The position numbers and the translations under genes were made by a program. A stretch of DNA of 64,000 nt. Origin: Pararoseomonas baculiformis (GTDB taxonomy: Bacteria; Pseudomonadota; Alphaproteobacteria; Acetobacterales; Acetobacteraceae). This document shows, one piece after another, positions 36,797-45,460 of the stretch; position 1 is the stretch's first letter, and each line of letters opens with the position of its first letter. Location of the stretch: NCBI RefSeq assembly GCF_017813395.1, contig NZ_JAGIZB010000003.1, forward strand, positions 62,001 to 126,000, read 5' to 3'. The notes under the pieces were generated by a model, which saw only the letters and a program-made list of their open reading frames with translations, searched no databases and was not told the origin of the DNA.

Positions 36797-37492
36797 ATGG
36801 ACATGACGGGGAGCCGCCGGATCGAGGCGCCGCGCGAGCGGGTCTGGGAGGCGCTGAACGACCCCGCCATGCTTCAGGCCGCGATCCCGGGCTGCGAGTC
36901 GGTCGAGCGCACCGGCCCTGACAGCTTCCAGGCGCGCGTCGCCGTCCGCATCGGGCCGATGTCCGCCAAGTTCGGCGGCAAGGTCACGCTGACCAACATC
37001 CGGCCGCCCGAGGGCTACACCATCACCGGCGAGGGCCAGGGCGGCGCCATGGGCTTCGCCCGTGGCGGCGCCGATGTGTCCTTGGTGGAGGAGAGCCCCG
37101 GCGTCACCCTCCTCAACTACGACGTCAAGGCGCAGGTGGGTGGGAAGATGGCCCAGCTCGGCGCGCGGCTGGTGGACAGCACCGCCCGCCAGATGGCCGA
37201 CCAGTTCTTCGACCGCTTCGCCGCCCAGCTCGCCACCGCCCCTGTAACCGAGACCGAAACCATGGCCTCCAACGACACCGTCCCCACCACGCCCGGCGCC
37301 ATCGGCTCCAATGGCCAGCCCGTGACCGAGCGCCGCACGGCCACGGCCGCGCTGCGCCCCGGCCAGGCCAAGGGTGGCCTCATGGACCTGCTGATGGCGA
37401 TCCCCCGCGAACCCTACGGGATGCCGATCACCTTCTGGCTCGGCAGCGCGGTGATGCTGGTCATCCTCGCCCTGCTCTTCGTCATTGGCTGA
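36797..37492 (+). CDS. coxG: CoxG-type SRPBCC protein with C-terminal membrane anchor
   Basis: 231 residues. Residues ~1-145 are the CoxG/SRPBCC fold (G-S-R-R-I-E-A-P-R-E-R-V-W-E-A-L-N-D-P, P-G-C-E-S-V-E, G-P-M-S-A-K-F-G-G-K). A ~50-residue Thr/Ala linker and one C-terminal membrane helix (P-I-T-F-W-L-G-S-A-V-M-L-V-I) follow. In carboxidotrophs CoxG helps dock CO dehydrogenase to the membrane. It opens the cluster of Mo-hydroxylase maturation genes; the next gene's TTG overlaps its stop by eight bases. Confidence 0.88.
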   Translation: MDMTGSRRIEAPRERVWEALNDPAMLQAAIPGCESVERTGPDSFQARVAVRIGPMSAKFGGKVTLTNIRPPEGYTITGEGQGGAMGFARGGADVSLVEESPGVTLLNYDVKAQVGGKMAQLGARLVDSTARQMADQFFDRFAAQLATAPVTETETMASNDTVPTTPGAIGSNGQPVTERRTATAALRPGQAKGGLMDLLMAIPREPYGMPITFWLGSAVMLVILALLFVIG

Positions 37493-38387
37493 GTTCCCGC
37501 CGCCCGACATCGCCGCCACCCAGGCCCTGCTTGAGGCCGGCGGCTATGTCGCGGACCGCGCCCTGGCCACCACGGTGCACTTGGCCCTCGCCATGGGTCG
37601 GCCTATCCTGCTTGAGGGTGAGCCGGGCACCGGCAAGACCGAGATCGCCAAGGTCCTGGCGGCGCAGCTTCCGCGCCGTCTCGTCCGGCTGCAATGCCAC
37701 GATGGGATGGACCTGGCCTCGGCTGCCTATGAATGGAACCATGCGCGGCAGCTCATGGCGATCCGGCTGGCCGAGGCCGCTGGGGAGGCCGACCGCTCGG
37801 CGCTGGAGCGTGGCCTTTATGACCGCCGCTTCCTGGAACCGCGGCCGCTGCTCCAGGCGATCGAGGGCAGCCCCGCGCTGCTGCTGATCGACGAGCTGGA
37901 CCGGGCCGACGAGCCCTTTGAGGCCTTCCTGCTAGAAGTGCTGGCCGATTTCCAGATTACCGTTCCCGAGCTGGGCACCATCCGCGCCCATACCCCGCCG
38001 GTGGTGGTCATCACCTCCAACCGCACCCGCGAGGTGCATGACGCCATCCGGCGCCGCTGCCTCTATCACTGGGTGGACTATCCCGACGCCGCACGGGAGC
38101 GCGCCATCCTCGCGCGGCGCGCGCCGGACGTGCCGGCGGCCCTTTCCGCCCAGGTCGTTGCCTTCGCCCAGGGTCTGCGCGGGGGTGACACCTTCTTCAA
38201 GCCGCCCGGAGTGGCGGAGACGGTGGACTGGGCCCGCGCGCTCACCGCCCTGAACCGGAGGGAGCTGGAACCGGACGCCGCGGAGGCAACCCTCGGCGTG
38301 CTGCTGAAGTACCAGGACGACATCGCCAGGCTGCGCGGCGCCGAACTGGCGCGGCGCGTGGAGGAGGCGCGCGAGGCGGCGTCTTGA
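37485..38387 (+). CDS. MoxR-family AAA+ ATPase (CoxD-like)
   Basis: 300 residues, TTG start overlapping coxG. Walker A G-E-P-G-T-G-K-T-E near residue 46, Walker B L-L-L-I-D-E-L-D-R-A-D near 130, sensor-1 I-T-S-N-R-T-R-E and the arginine-finger region R-R-C-L-Y-H-W. MoxR ATPases paired with a VWA protein are metal/cofactor inserting chaperones; CoxD with CoxE matures the Cu-S-Mo site of CO dehydrogenase. The next gene encodes that VWA partner, overlapping by four bases. Confidence 0.92.
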   Translation: MAEFPPPDIAATQALLEAGGYVADRALATTVHLALAMGRPILLEGEPGTGKTEIAKVLAAQLPRRLVRLQCHDGMDLASAAYEWNHARQLMAIRLAEAAGEADRSALERGLYDRRFLEPRPLLQAIEGSPALLLIDELDRADEPFEAFLLEVLADFQITVPELGTIRAHTPPVVVITSNRTREVHDAIRRRCLYHWVDYPDAARERAILARRAPDVPAALSAQVVAFAQGLRGGDTFFKPPGVAETVDWARALTALNRRELEPDAAEATLGVLLKYQDDIARLRGAELARRVEEAREAAS

Positions 38388-39541
38388 ACGCCCTCGCCCC
38401 CAATCTCATCGCCTTTGGGCGTGTCCTCCGCCGGGCTGGCCTGCCCGTCGGTCCTGCCGAGGCGCTGGGCGCTGCCGAGGCGCTCGGCCACGTCCCCTTT
38501 TCGGACCGCGAGGCTTTCCGCGCCGCGCTGCGGGCCACCATGGTGCATCGCCGGGACCATTTCGAGGTTTTCGACGCCGCCTTTGACCTCTTCTGGCGGA
38601 ACCCCGACCTCCCGATCCGCCCTCCCGACCCGGATGAACAGCCACCGGACACCTTTCCCGCCGCGACCAGGCGTGCCTCCGAGGCCATGCTCGGGGCGAG
38701 CCAACCCCGTTCCTCGGCGGGCGAGCCGGAGCGGAGGCAGGACGCAGCGCTCACCGTCAGTGACAACGAACTGCTTCAGAGTCTTGATTTTGAAGCAATG
38801 TCTGCGGAGCAGCTCTCCGAGGCGAAGCGCGAGATCCGCCGGCTCGTCCTGCCCCTCTCCGAACGCCCTACCCGCCGTTTCCGCTCGGACACGACGGGAC
38901 CACGCATCGATCTCCGCGCGACCTTGCGCGGCTCGATGCGCCTCGGAGGCGAGATCGCCAGCATCGCCCGGCGACGGCAGATCACCCGCCCGCCGCCGCT
39001 GGTTCTGCTCTGCGACGTGTCGGGAAGCATGGCTCGCTACGCGCAGATTTTGCTGCATTTCATGCATGCCGTCGCAAATGACCGGGCGCGCGTGCACAGC
39101 TTCGTCTTCGGCACGCGGCTGACCAACATCACCCGCGCCCTGCGCAACCGCGACCCGGAAGTCGCCTTCCAGGCCGTCTCCCATATCCTCCCGGACTGGT
39201 CCGGCGGCACCCGCATCGGCGAGGCGCTGGACCGCTTCAACCGCCTCTGGGCCCGCCGGGTGCTCGGCCAGGGGGCGGTGGTGCTTCTGATCACGGATGG
39301 GCTGGACCGCAGCGGGGCGGAGGGCCTCTCGGAGGCGGCCGAGCGCCTGTCCCATTCCTGCCGCCGCCTGATCTGGCTGAACCCCCTGCTTCGCTTTGCC
39401 GGGTTTCAGCCCCGCGCCGCGGGCATAAGAGCGCTCCTCCCGCATGTTCACGAGCATCGCCAGGTGCATAATCTGAACAGCCTGCGCGCCCTCGTCGCGA
39501 CTCTGTCCGCCGATGGGCGCAGCCACAGGAGATCCGCATGA
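38384..39541 (+). CDS. coxE: VWA domain-containing protein CoxE
   Basis: 385 residues, TTG start overlapping the MoxR stop (TTGA). The C-terminal half (~from 205) is a von Willebrand A domain with the metal-ion site D-V-S-G-S-M, the Thr of G-G-T-R-I-G-E-A and the Asp of L-I-T-D-G-L-D. The N-terminal half is Arg/Pro-rich and helical, as in CoxE. It partners the MoxR ATPase in cofactor maturation. The last four bases overlap the XdhC-N gene. Confidence 0.9.
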   Translation: MNALAPNLIAFGRVLRRAGLPVGPAEALGAAEALGHVPFSDREAFRAALRATMVHRRDHFEVFDAAFDLFWRNPDLPIRPPDPDEQPPDTFPAATRRASEAMLGASQPRSSAGEPERRQDAALTVSDNELLQSLDFEAMSAEQLSEAKREIRRLVLPLSERPTRRFRSDTTGPRIDLRATLRGSMRLGGEIASIARRRQITRPPPLVLLCDVSGSMARYAQILLHFMHAVANDRARVHSFVFGTRLTNITRALRNRDPEVAFQAVSHILPDWSGGTRIGEALDRFNRLWARRVLGQGAVVLLITDGLDRSGAEGLSEAAERLSHSCRRLIWLNPLLRFAGFQPRAAGIRALLPHVHEHRQVHNLNSLRALVATLSADGRSHRRSA

Positions 39542-39858
39542 GCGGCACCGAGGACATCCTGGAAACCGCCCGCGCCTGGCGGGCGGAAGGGGAGAAGGTG
39601 GCCCTGGCCACCGTGGTCGAGACCTGGGGCTCATCGCCCCGCCCTGCCGGCTCGCGCCTCGCCGTCACCGGGACAGGCCGGCTCGCCGGCTCCGTCTCGG
39701 GTGGCTGCATCGAGGGCGCGGTGGCCGATGTCGCGCAGCAGGTGATGCGGGACGGCACGCCGCAGCTGCTCGATTTTGGAATCAGCGACGAGCGCGCCTG
39801 GGAGGTCGGGCTGGCCTGCGGCGGCAAGCTCAAGGTCTTCGTGGAACCGCTGGCGTGA
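39538..39858 (+). CDS. XdhC/CoxI N-terminal-domain protein
   Basis: 106 residues; XdhC_CoxI family: A-L-A-T-V-V-E-T-W-G-S-S-P-R-P-A-G-S-R-L, then S-V-S-G-G-C-I-E-G-A with the conserved Cys, and L-A-C-G-G near the end. XdhC chaperones receive the Mo cofactor and favour its sulfuration before handing it to a Mo-hydroxylase. Here the N-terminal module is a separate gene; its stop overlaps the GTG of the gene encoding the second half. Confidence 0.92.
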   Translation: MSGTEDILETARAWRAEGEKVALATVVETWGSSPRPAGSRLAVTGTGRLAGSVSGGCIEGAVADVAQQVMRDGTPQLLDFGISDERAWEVGLACGGKLKVFVEPLA

Positions 39859-40535
39859 CGCCCGAAACCCTCGGGATTCTTCTGGCGGCCCGGGCTGCGC
39901 GGCGCCCCGTGGCGCTGCTGACCCGCCTGCCGGATGGCGCGCAGATCCTCTACCCGGACCAGCCCGCCCCGCCCGCCCTGGCGGAGGCGGCCGAGGCCGC
40001 GCTGCGGGATGACAGGGCCGGGCCCGTTTCCCTGGGGGCGGAGAATTGGTTCATCCAGCCCCAGGCCCCGCCGCCCCGGCTCATCATCATCGGCGCCGTG
40101 CATGTGGCGCAGGCTCTGGTTCCGATGGCCGCCGCGGTCGGGCTCGCTGTCACCGTCGTGGACCCCCGCCGCGCCTTCGCGACCGAGGAACGTTTCGCCG
40201 CAGACGCCACGCTGGTGGATGAATGGCCCGACGACGCGCTGAAGGCTCTCCGGCCGGAGTCGCGGACCGCCATCGTCACCCTCACGCATGATCCGAAGCT
40301 GGACGATCCTGCCCTGGATGTCGCGCTGCGCTCCGAGGCTTTCTACATTGGCGCCCTCGGCAGCCGGCGGACCCATGCCAAGCGCGTGGATCGCCTGACC
40401 GCGGCGGGCCACGGGCCAGAGGCCATCGCCCGCATCCACGCGCCAGTCGGGCTGGACATCGGCGCCGTCACGGCGCCGGAGATCGCCCTCTCGGTCATCG
40501 CGCAGGTCGTGGCCGCCCGCCGCGGGAAGCTCTGA
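39855..40535 (+). CDS. XdhC Rossmann-domain protein
   Basis: 226 residues from GTG 39855. It contains the second half of XdhC: a Rossmann fold L-I-I-I-G-A-V-H-V-A-Q-A near residue 78, V-V-D-P-R-R-A-F, T-L-T-H-D-P-K-L-D-D and the closing Y-I-G-A-L-G-S-R-R-T-H and P-V-G-L-D-I-G-A. Together with the 106-residue protein it makes one complete XdhC split over two overlapping genes. A longer frame back to 39513 would overlap coxE and is rejected. Confidence 0.9.
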   Translation: MTPETLGILLAARAARRPVALLTRLPDGAQILYPDQPAPPALAEAAEAALRDDRAGPVSLGAENWFIQPQAPPPRLIIIGAVHVAQALVPMAAAVGLAVTVVDPRRAFATEERFAADATLVDEWPDDALKALRPESRTAIVTLTHDPKLDDPALDVALRSEAFYIGALGSRRTHAKRVDRLTAAGHGPEAIARIHAPVGLDIGAVTAPEIALSVIAQVVAARRGKL

Positions 40536-42157
40536 TGCTCTTCGGCCCTACCCCGCTGGACGAGGCGCGCGGCGCCATCCTGGCCCATACGCTCCGCCTG
40601 CCGGATCGCGTCCTGAAGAAGGGCACGGTGCTCGACGCCGCCGCCATCGAAGCCCTGCGCGCCGCCCGGCACGGCGAGGTGATCGCCGCCAGGCTCGAGT
40701 CCGGCGACGTGCCGGAGGACGAGGCGGCGGACCGGATGGCCAATGCCATGCTGCGCCCGCTGGTCGCCCGCAGCCGCGCCGCGACCGGCCGCGTGAACCT
40801 GCTGGCCGAGACCCATGGCCTGCTGCGCGTGGATGTTGCGCTGATCGACCGGGTGAATGCCCTGGATGAGAGCCTCACCCTCGCCACCCTGGCCGACTTC
40901 AGCGTGGTGCAGCCGAAGGACATGCTCGCCACGATCAAGGTGATCCCGTTCTCCGTGCCTGCGGCGCCGCTGCAGGTGGCCGAGGCCATGCTCCGGGGTG
41001 CGCCCGCCCTCACCCTCCATCCCTTCCGGCCGCTCCGGGTCGGACTGGTCAGCACGGAGCTGCCCGGGATGAAGGAAGCCATCTTCGAGAACGGGGTGGA
41101 GGCGACACGGGTCCGCATCGAGGCCCTGGCGGGCACCCTCCTTCCGCCTGAGCGCTCCGCGCATGAGACAGCCGCTGTCGCGGATGCGCTCACCCGTCTC
41201 CGCAGGGCCGGGGCGGAGCTGCTGCTCATCCTCGGCGCCTCCGCCGTGGTGGACCGCCGGGACGTCGCCCCTGCCGGCATCCTCCGGGCGGGCGGGGTGA
41301 TCGAACATTTCGGCATGCCGGTGGACCCGGGAAATCTGCTCTGCCTCGGGCGCGTCGGCCCGGTGCCGGCCCTGGTCCTGCCGGGCTGCGCGCGCAGCCC
41401 CAAGGTGAACGGCTTCGACTGGGTGCTTGAGCGGCTTCTCGCGGGGGTTCCCGTCACGCCGAAATCCCTGATGCGGATGGGGGTGGGCGGGCTGCTGAAG
41501 GAGATCGACACGCGGCCGCTGCCGCGCGGCGATGCGCCCCGCAGCGCCGCCACCACCGCCCCGCGCCGGCCGCGCCGGGTGGCCGCCCTGGTTCTTGCCG
41601 CCGGCCGGTCGCGCCGCATGGCGCCGCTCAACAAGCTCATGGTCACCGACCGCTCGGGCCAGGCCATGGTCGCGCGGGTGGTGGACAACGCCCTCGCCAG
41701 CCGGGCGCGCCCCGTTCTCGTCGTCACCGGCCATGAGCGGGAGCGGGTGGAGGATGCGCTGGCTGGCCGCCCCGTGCTGATGACCCATGCCGAGGACTAT
41801 GCCGAGGGACTGTCCTCCTCCCTCAAGGCCGGCATCGCCGCCCTGCCGCCGGATGTGGAGGGCGTGCTGGTCATGCTGGGCGACATGCCCCTGGTCAGCC
41901 CGGCGATGCTGGACCGGATCATCGCCGGTTTCGACCCCGAGGAAGGCCGCGCGATCGTGCAGCCGACCTTCCGGGGCAAGCAGGGCAATCCTGTTCTCTG
42001 GGGCCGCGAGTTCTTCGGGGAGATCCTGTCGATCTCCGGCGATGTCGGGGCCCGGCACCTGACGGGCCGCCACGCGGAACGCCTCCACAACGTGGAGATG
42101 GCGGATGACGGCGTGCTGCGCGACTTCGACACTGTGGACACGCTGAAGGGATTGTAG
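40535..42157 (+). CDS. Molybdopterin-binding / MocA-like nucleotidyltransferase fusion
   Basis: 540 residues. Residues ~1-335 resemble a MoeA/MogA-type molybdopterin-binding protein, with G-L-V-S-T-E-L-P-G-M-K, then L-I-L-G-A-S-A-V-V-D-R-R-D-V-A and H-F-G-M-P-V-D-P-G-N-L. After an Arg/Ala linker, residues ~347-540 are a MobA/MocA NTP-transferase (L-V-L-A-A-G-R-S-R-R-M-A-P-L-N-K-L, later M-L-G-D-M-P-L-V). MocA makes molybdopterin cytosine dinucleotide, the cofactor form used by CO dehydrogenase-like enzymes. It overlaps the XdhC gene (TGATG) and ends the cluster. Confidence 0.9.
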   Translation: MLFGPTPLDEARGAILAHTLRLPDRVLKKGTVLDAAAIEALRAARHGEVIAARLESGDVPEDEAADRMANAMLRPLVARSRAATGRVNLLAETHGLLRVDVALIDRVNALDESLTLATLADFSVVQPKDMLATIKVIPFSVPAAPLQVAEAMLRGAPALTLHPFRPLRVGLVSTELPGMKEAIFENGVEATRVRIEALAGTLLPPERSAHETAAVADALTRLRRAGAELLLILGASAVVDRRDVAPAGILRAGGVIEHFGMPVDPGNLLCLGRVGPVPALVLPGCARSPKVNGFDWVLERLLAGVPVTPKSLMRMGVGGLLKEIDTRPLPRGDAPRSAATTAPRRPRRVAALVLAAGRSRRMAPLNKLMVTDRSGQAMVARVVDNALASRARPVLVVTGHERERVEDALAGRPVLMTHAEDYAEGLSSSLKAGIAALPPDVEGVLVMLGDMPLVSPAMLDRIIAGFDPEEGRAIVQPTFRGKQGNPVLWGREFFGEILSISGDVGARHLTGRHAERLHNVEMADDGVLRDFDTVDTLKGL

Positions 42158-42207
42158 CCCGGTCAAGGCCTGACCTTCCGGCCCGGGCACCCTATCTCCA
42201 GGGCCGA

Positions 42208-42693
42208 ATGCCGACCGCCTATGCCATCCCCTTCACGCCGGAGGCGACGCCGGCCGTGGCCCCGCGCGCGCTCCTTCAGGCCTGGGACGCGGCGCGGGAG
42301 GCCGCGACCGCGGCCCTGCACGGCCCGCCCCGCCAGTTCCGCTTCCAGCCTCCTGGCAGCTCTGCCCCCGCACTCGACCTCCTGCTGGAGGACCGGGACG
42401 CGTGCTGCTGGGCCGAGGCGCTCGACCGGCGCATCGGCCTCGACCATGCCGAAGGCATGGCCGTTCTCTTTCGTCTCCTCGCCCTCCTCGAGGTGATGAG
42501 CCGGGCACCCTGGATGCGCGCCCTGTTCGATATCGGGCGGGAGGGAACGGTGCTGCACCCCGATCTTCTTCGCGCCGCGGCCACGCAGCCCCTGGACGGC
42601 GCGGCCCGCTTCGATGAAGAGGGGTTGCGGCACCGCCTCGCGCGCCCGCGCCTGACGAAGCCGAACGAGACCACTGGAGCGACGCCCGCATGA
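42208..42693 (+). CDS. Conserved-looking protein of unknown function
   Basis: 161 residues, no signal peptide or membrane helix, mostly helical and Ala/Leu/Arg-rich; two adjacent Cys (A-C-C-W-A-E-A) and an M-A-V-L-F-R-L-L-A-L-L-E-V-M-S-R helix stand out. I recognise no family. It begins 50 bases after the MocA fusion and overlaps the next small lipoprotein gene by four bases (ATGA), so the two are probably co-translated. Confidence 0.68.
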   Translation: MPTAYAIPFTPEATPAVAPRALLQAWDAAREAATAALHGPPRQFRFQPPGSSAPALDLLLEDRDACCWAEALDRRIGLDHAEGMAVLFRLLALLEVMSRAPWMRALFDIGREGTVLHPDLLRAAATQPLDGAARFDEEGLRHRLARPRLTKPNETTGATPA

Positions 42694-43097
42694 AGTCCCT
42701 GACCTTCGCGCTGATGCCCGCGCTCCTGCTCGCCGCCTGCGCGAACCAGGCGCCCGCGCCTGCGCCCGTGAGCGGCCCCCAGGGCGCCAGGGCCGCGTTG
42801 AACGCGGCCTGCACGGCCGAGGCCGAGCGCGTGGTGCGCTACCGCGACCGCGGCCAGCTCATGCGCCAGGACGAGTACAATGCCCGGGTCGGCACCACCT
42901 CGCATCTCGGCCCGCAGGTGATCTCCGACCAGCTCGCCCAGGTTTATGAGCGCGATCGCATGGCCGCCGAATGCGTGCGCGGGGCGAATGCAGCCCAGCC
43001 CGCGAACGCGCCTGCCGCGGCGGTGCAGCCGGACGCCGTTCCTGCCGCGGCCACCCCGGCCCCGAGCCGTCGCCGCGGGGGTGCGACCGGGCGCTGA
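42690..43097 (+). CDS. Predicted lipoprotein of unknown function
   Basis: 135 residues. Leader K-S-L-T-F-A-L-M-P-A-L-L-L-A-A-C has a lipobox (L-A-A-C, Cys16). The mature part has Pro/Ala-rich ends and a central helical domain with two Cys (N-A-A-C-T-A-E-A-E-R and A-A-E-C-V-R-G) and Y-R-D-R-G-Q-L-M-R-Q-D-E. GGAG precedes the ATG. No known domain is recognised. The tail is Ser/Arg-rich. Likely anchored in the outer or inner membrane facing the periplasm. Confidence 0.75.
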   Translation: MKSLTFALMPALLLAACANQAPAPAPVSGPQGARAALNAACTAEAERVVRYRDRGQLMRQDEYNARVGTTSHLGPQVISDQLAQVYERDRMAAECVRGANAAQPANAPAAAVQPDAVPAAATPAPSRRRGGATGR

Positions 43098-43104
43098 GGC
43101 GCCC

Positions 43105-44394
43105 TTGCGCTCCCCCTTCTCCCGAATCGTCGCCGGGCCGCTCAGCCGGGCCTTTTCAAGCCGCAACGCGCGCATCTTCTTCGGCGCGAGCCTGAGTGCC
43201 TGGACCGGGCTCTGGATGCACAGGATCGGCGTGGCCTGGCTCGCCTGGGAGCTGACGCGCAGCCCCGCCTGGGTCGGGCTCATCGCCTTCGCCGACCTTG
43301 CCCCGGCCGTGCTGGTGAGTCCCATCGCCGGTGCCGTGGCGGATCGGGTGGACCGGGTGCGCCTGACCATGCTGTCCCAGGGCACCATCGCGGCCGAGGC
43401 GGCGGTGGTCGCGGCCCTGGCGGCGACCGGCAACATCTCCATCGGCCTTCTCTTCGCGCTGGAAATGGTCAGCGGCACCGCCGCCTGCTTCTCCCAGCCC
43501 GCACGGCAGACCCTGATCCCCGCCCTGGTGGCGCGGGAGGACCTTCCCGCGGCGGTGGCCGCGAACAGCCTTCTCTTCAACGTCGCCCGCTTCGTTGGGC
43601 CCGGCCTGGCCGGCCCTTTGATCGCGGGCTGGGGCGTGGCCCCCGCCATCTTCTGCAACGCGATCGGGCATGGCTTCGCCACGCTGTCCATGCCGTGGCT
43701 CCGCGTGGACGCGGCCCAGCGCCGGGGACATCCCGCCACCACCTCCCTGCTGGCGGAGACCCTGGAGGGGTTCCGCTACGCCGCGCGGCACCCCGGCCTC
43801 GGGCCGATCATCGCCTTCTCCGCCCTCAGCTCCGTCCTTCTCCGCGGCGTGCAGGAAATCCTGCCGCCCTATGTGGAACGCCTCTTCGGGCGTGGCGCCG
43901 AGTCCCTGGCGATGCTGACAGCCGCTTTCGCCGTCGGGGCCCTCGTGTCGGGGCTGGTCGTCGCCTCGCGCGGGCGATTGCAGGGCACCACGCGGATCGC
44001 GGTGCTCGCCATCCTGGCGCAGGCCGCGGCCACCGCGGGCTTTGTCGCCACGAACCATTTTGCCTTCGCCCTGCTCTGCGGGGCGGCGATCGGGGCGGCG
44101 GCCTCCGCGCACGGCATTTCCGTCCAGGTCCTGGCGCAGACGGCGGCCTCGCCATCCATGCGCGGGCGGGTCATGTCGCTCTGGGCCCTGGTCACCCGAG
44201 CCTGCCCTGCGCTCGGCGCCCTGGCGCTGGGGCTGGCCGGAGAGGCCATGGGGCTGCGCATCCCGACCCTGGTGGCGGTCACGCTCACGCTGCTGGTCTT
44301 CGCCTGGGGCATGTCCTGCCGGAGCAGGATCGCGGCATCGCTTGAGACATCGCCGGAGAGGAAGCCGGCCACGACCGAGGGGGAGAAGCACTGA
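43105..44394 (+). CDS. MFS transporter (EntS-like, MFS_3)
   Basis: 429 residues from TTG 43105 (GAGG five bases upstream); GTG 43081, inside the lipoprotein gene, is the main alternative. About 11-12 membrane helices. The A-G-A-V-A-D-R-V-D-R-V-R loop between helices 2 and 3 is the MFS motif A, and F-S-Q-P-A-R-Q-T-L-I-P and N-V-A-R-F-V-G-P are hallmarks of the MFS_3/EntS exporter group. Substrate unknown. The stop overlaps the start of the Gfo/Idh/MocA gene (TGATG). Confidence 0.9.
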   Translation: MRSPFSRIVAGPLSRAFSSRNARIFFGASLSAWTGLWMHRIGVAWLAWELTRSPAWVGLIAFADLAPAVLVSPIAGAVADRVDRVRLTMLSQGTIAAEAAVVAALAATGNISIGLLFALEMVSGTAACFSQPARQTLIPALVAREDLPAAVAANSLLFNVARFVGPGLAGPLIAGWGVAPAIFCNAIGHGFATLSMPWLRVDAAQRRGHPATTSLLAETLEGFRYAARHPGLGPIIAFSALSSVLLRGVQEILPPYVERLFGRGAESLAMLTAAFAVGALVSGLVVASRGRLQGTTRIAVLAILAQAAATAGFVATNHFAFALLCGAAIGAAASAHGISVQVLAQTAASPSMRGRVMSLWALVTRACPALGALALGLAGEAMGLRIPTLVAVTLTLLVFAWGMSCRSRIAASLETSPERKPATTEGEKH

Positions 44395-45371
44395 TGCTGG
44401 ATGCTGCGCTGGTGGGAATGGGCCGCTGGGGCCAGGTGCTGGTGAACAGCGTGCAGGGGCGAAACGGCACGGGAATCCGCTTCGTGGCCGGGACCACCCG
44501 CACGCCGGAGAAGGCGCGGGCCTGGGCCGCCGAGAAGGGTGTGGACCTGCTGCCCGACTATGAGGCGGTGCTCGCCGATCCACGGGTCCGGGCCGTGGTC
44601 CTGGCCACGCCCCATGGGCAGCATGTCGAGCAGGTGATCGCGGCCGCCCGTGCGGGCAAGCATGTTTTCGTGGAGAAGCCCTTCAGCCTTTCCCGTGCGA
44701 GCGCCGAGGCCGCCGCCGCGGCCTGCCGCGAGGCCGGTGTGGTGATGGCCCTGGGGCATAACCGCCGTTTCCTGCCGGCCGTGGCGGAGATGAAGCGCAT
44801 GCTGGCGGATGGGGCGCTCGGTACCCTTCTGCATGTGGAGGGGCAGATCAGCGGCGCCGCCGCCGATAACTGGAAGCCCGGCATGTGGCGCGCAGACCCC
44901 CGCGAGAGCCCGCTTGGCGGCATGGGCGCCATGGGCATCCACATGATCGACATGATGATCAACCTGGCCGGCCCGATCGAGCAGGTCTCCGTCATCAGCC
45001 AGGCCCGGGTGCTGACCATCGGGCTGGACGACACCACCGCCATGCTCTGCCGATTCCGGGAGGGCCCGACGGGGCTCTTCGCCACCCTGGCCTCCGCGCC
45101 GCGGATGTGGCGCGTGGGGCTGTTCGGCACCCAAGGGCGGCTGGAGCAGCGGGAACCGGAGACCCTGGTCTTCCACCCGCGGGAGGGCGAGGGCTGGGAG
45201 CGCCGATTCGACACGGTGGATATCGAGCGGGCCGAGCTCGAGGCTTTCGCCGCTGCCGTGGCGGGCGGCCCCGCCTATCCGCTTTCCCCGGAAGAAGCCG
45301 TTCATGGTGCGAGTGTTTTCGAGGCGATGATCCACGCCAAAGCCAGCGGCGGCCCGCAACTGGTGGCCTGA
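44394..45371 (+). CDS. Gfo/Idh/MocA family NAD(P)-dependent oxidoreductase
   Basis: 325 residues. N-terminal Rossmann fold A-L-V-G-M-G-R-W-G-Q, then T-P-H-G-Q-H-V-E-Q and H-V-F-V-E-K-P-F-S with the family lysine. The C-terminal alpha/beta domain has G-G-M-G-A-M-G-I-H-M-I-D-M-M, where the His is the expected catalytic residue. These enzymes oxidise or reduce sugars, inositols or related polyols. It is coupled to the MFS gene upstream; a sugar-linked role is possible but unproven. Confidence 0.9.
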   Translation: MLDAALVGMGRWGQVLVNSVQGRNGTGIRFVAGTTRTPEKARAWAAEKGVDLLPDYEAVLADPRVRAVVLATPHGQHVEQVIAAARAGKHVFVEKPFSLSRASAEAAAAACREAGVVMALGHNRRFLPAVAEMKRMLADGALGTLLHVEGQISGAAADNWKPGMWRADPRESPLGGMGAMGIHMIDMMINLAGPIEQVSVISQARVLTIGLDDTTAMLCRFREGPTGLFATLASAPRMWRVGLFGTQGRLEQREPETLVFHPREGEGWERRFDTVDIERAELEAFAAAVAGGPAYPLSPEEAVHGASVFEAMIHAKASGGPQLVA

Positions 45372-45460
45372 AGCATGGGTTCGCGGGGGCGGCTCGCCTT
45401 GTCGCCCCCCTTTCCCGCGCCCTAGAAGCGCCAGGCCATTCCGGCATGGAGCTTCCAGAT

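Noticed and set aside
44885-45460. Extension of the ridA-like frame into the oxidoreductase gene
   Set aside because: RidA starts at 45461 with a ribosome site; upstream residues are Arg/His-rich shadow.
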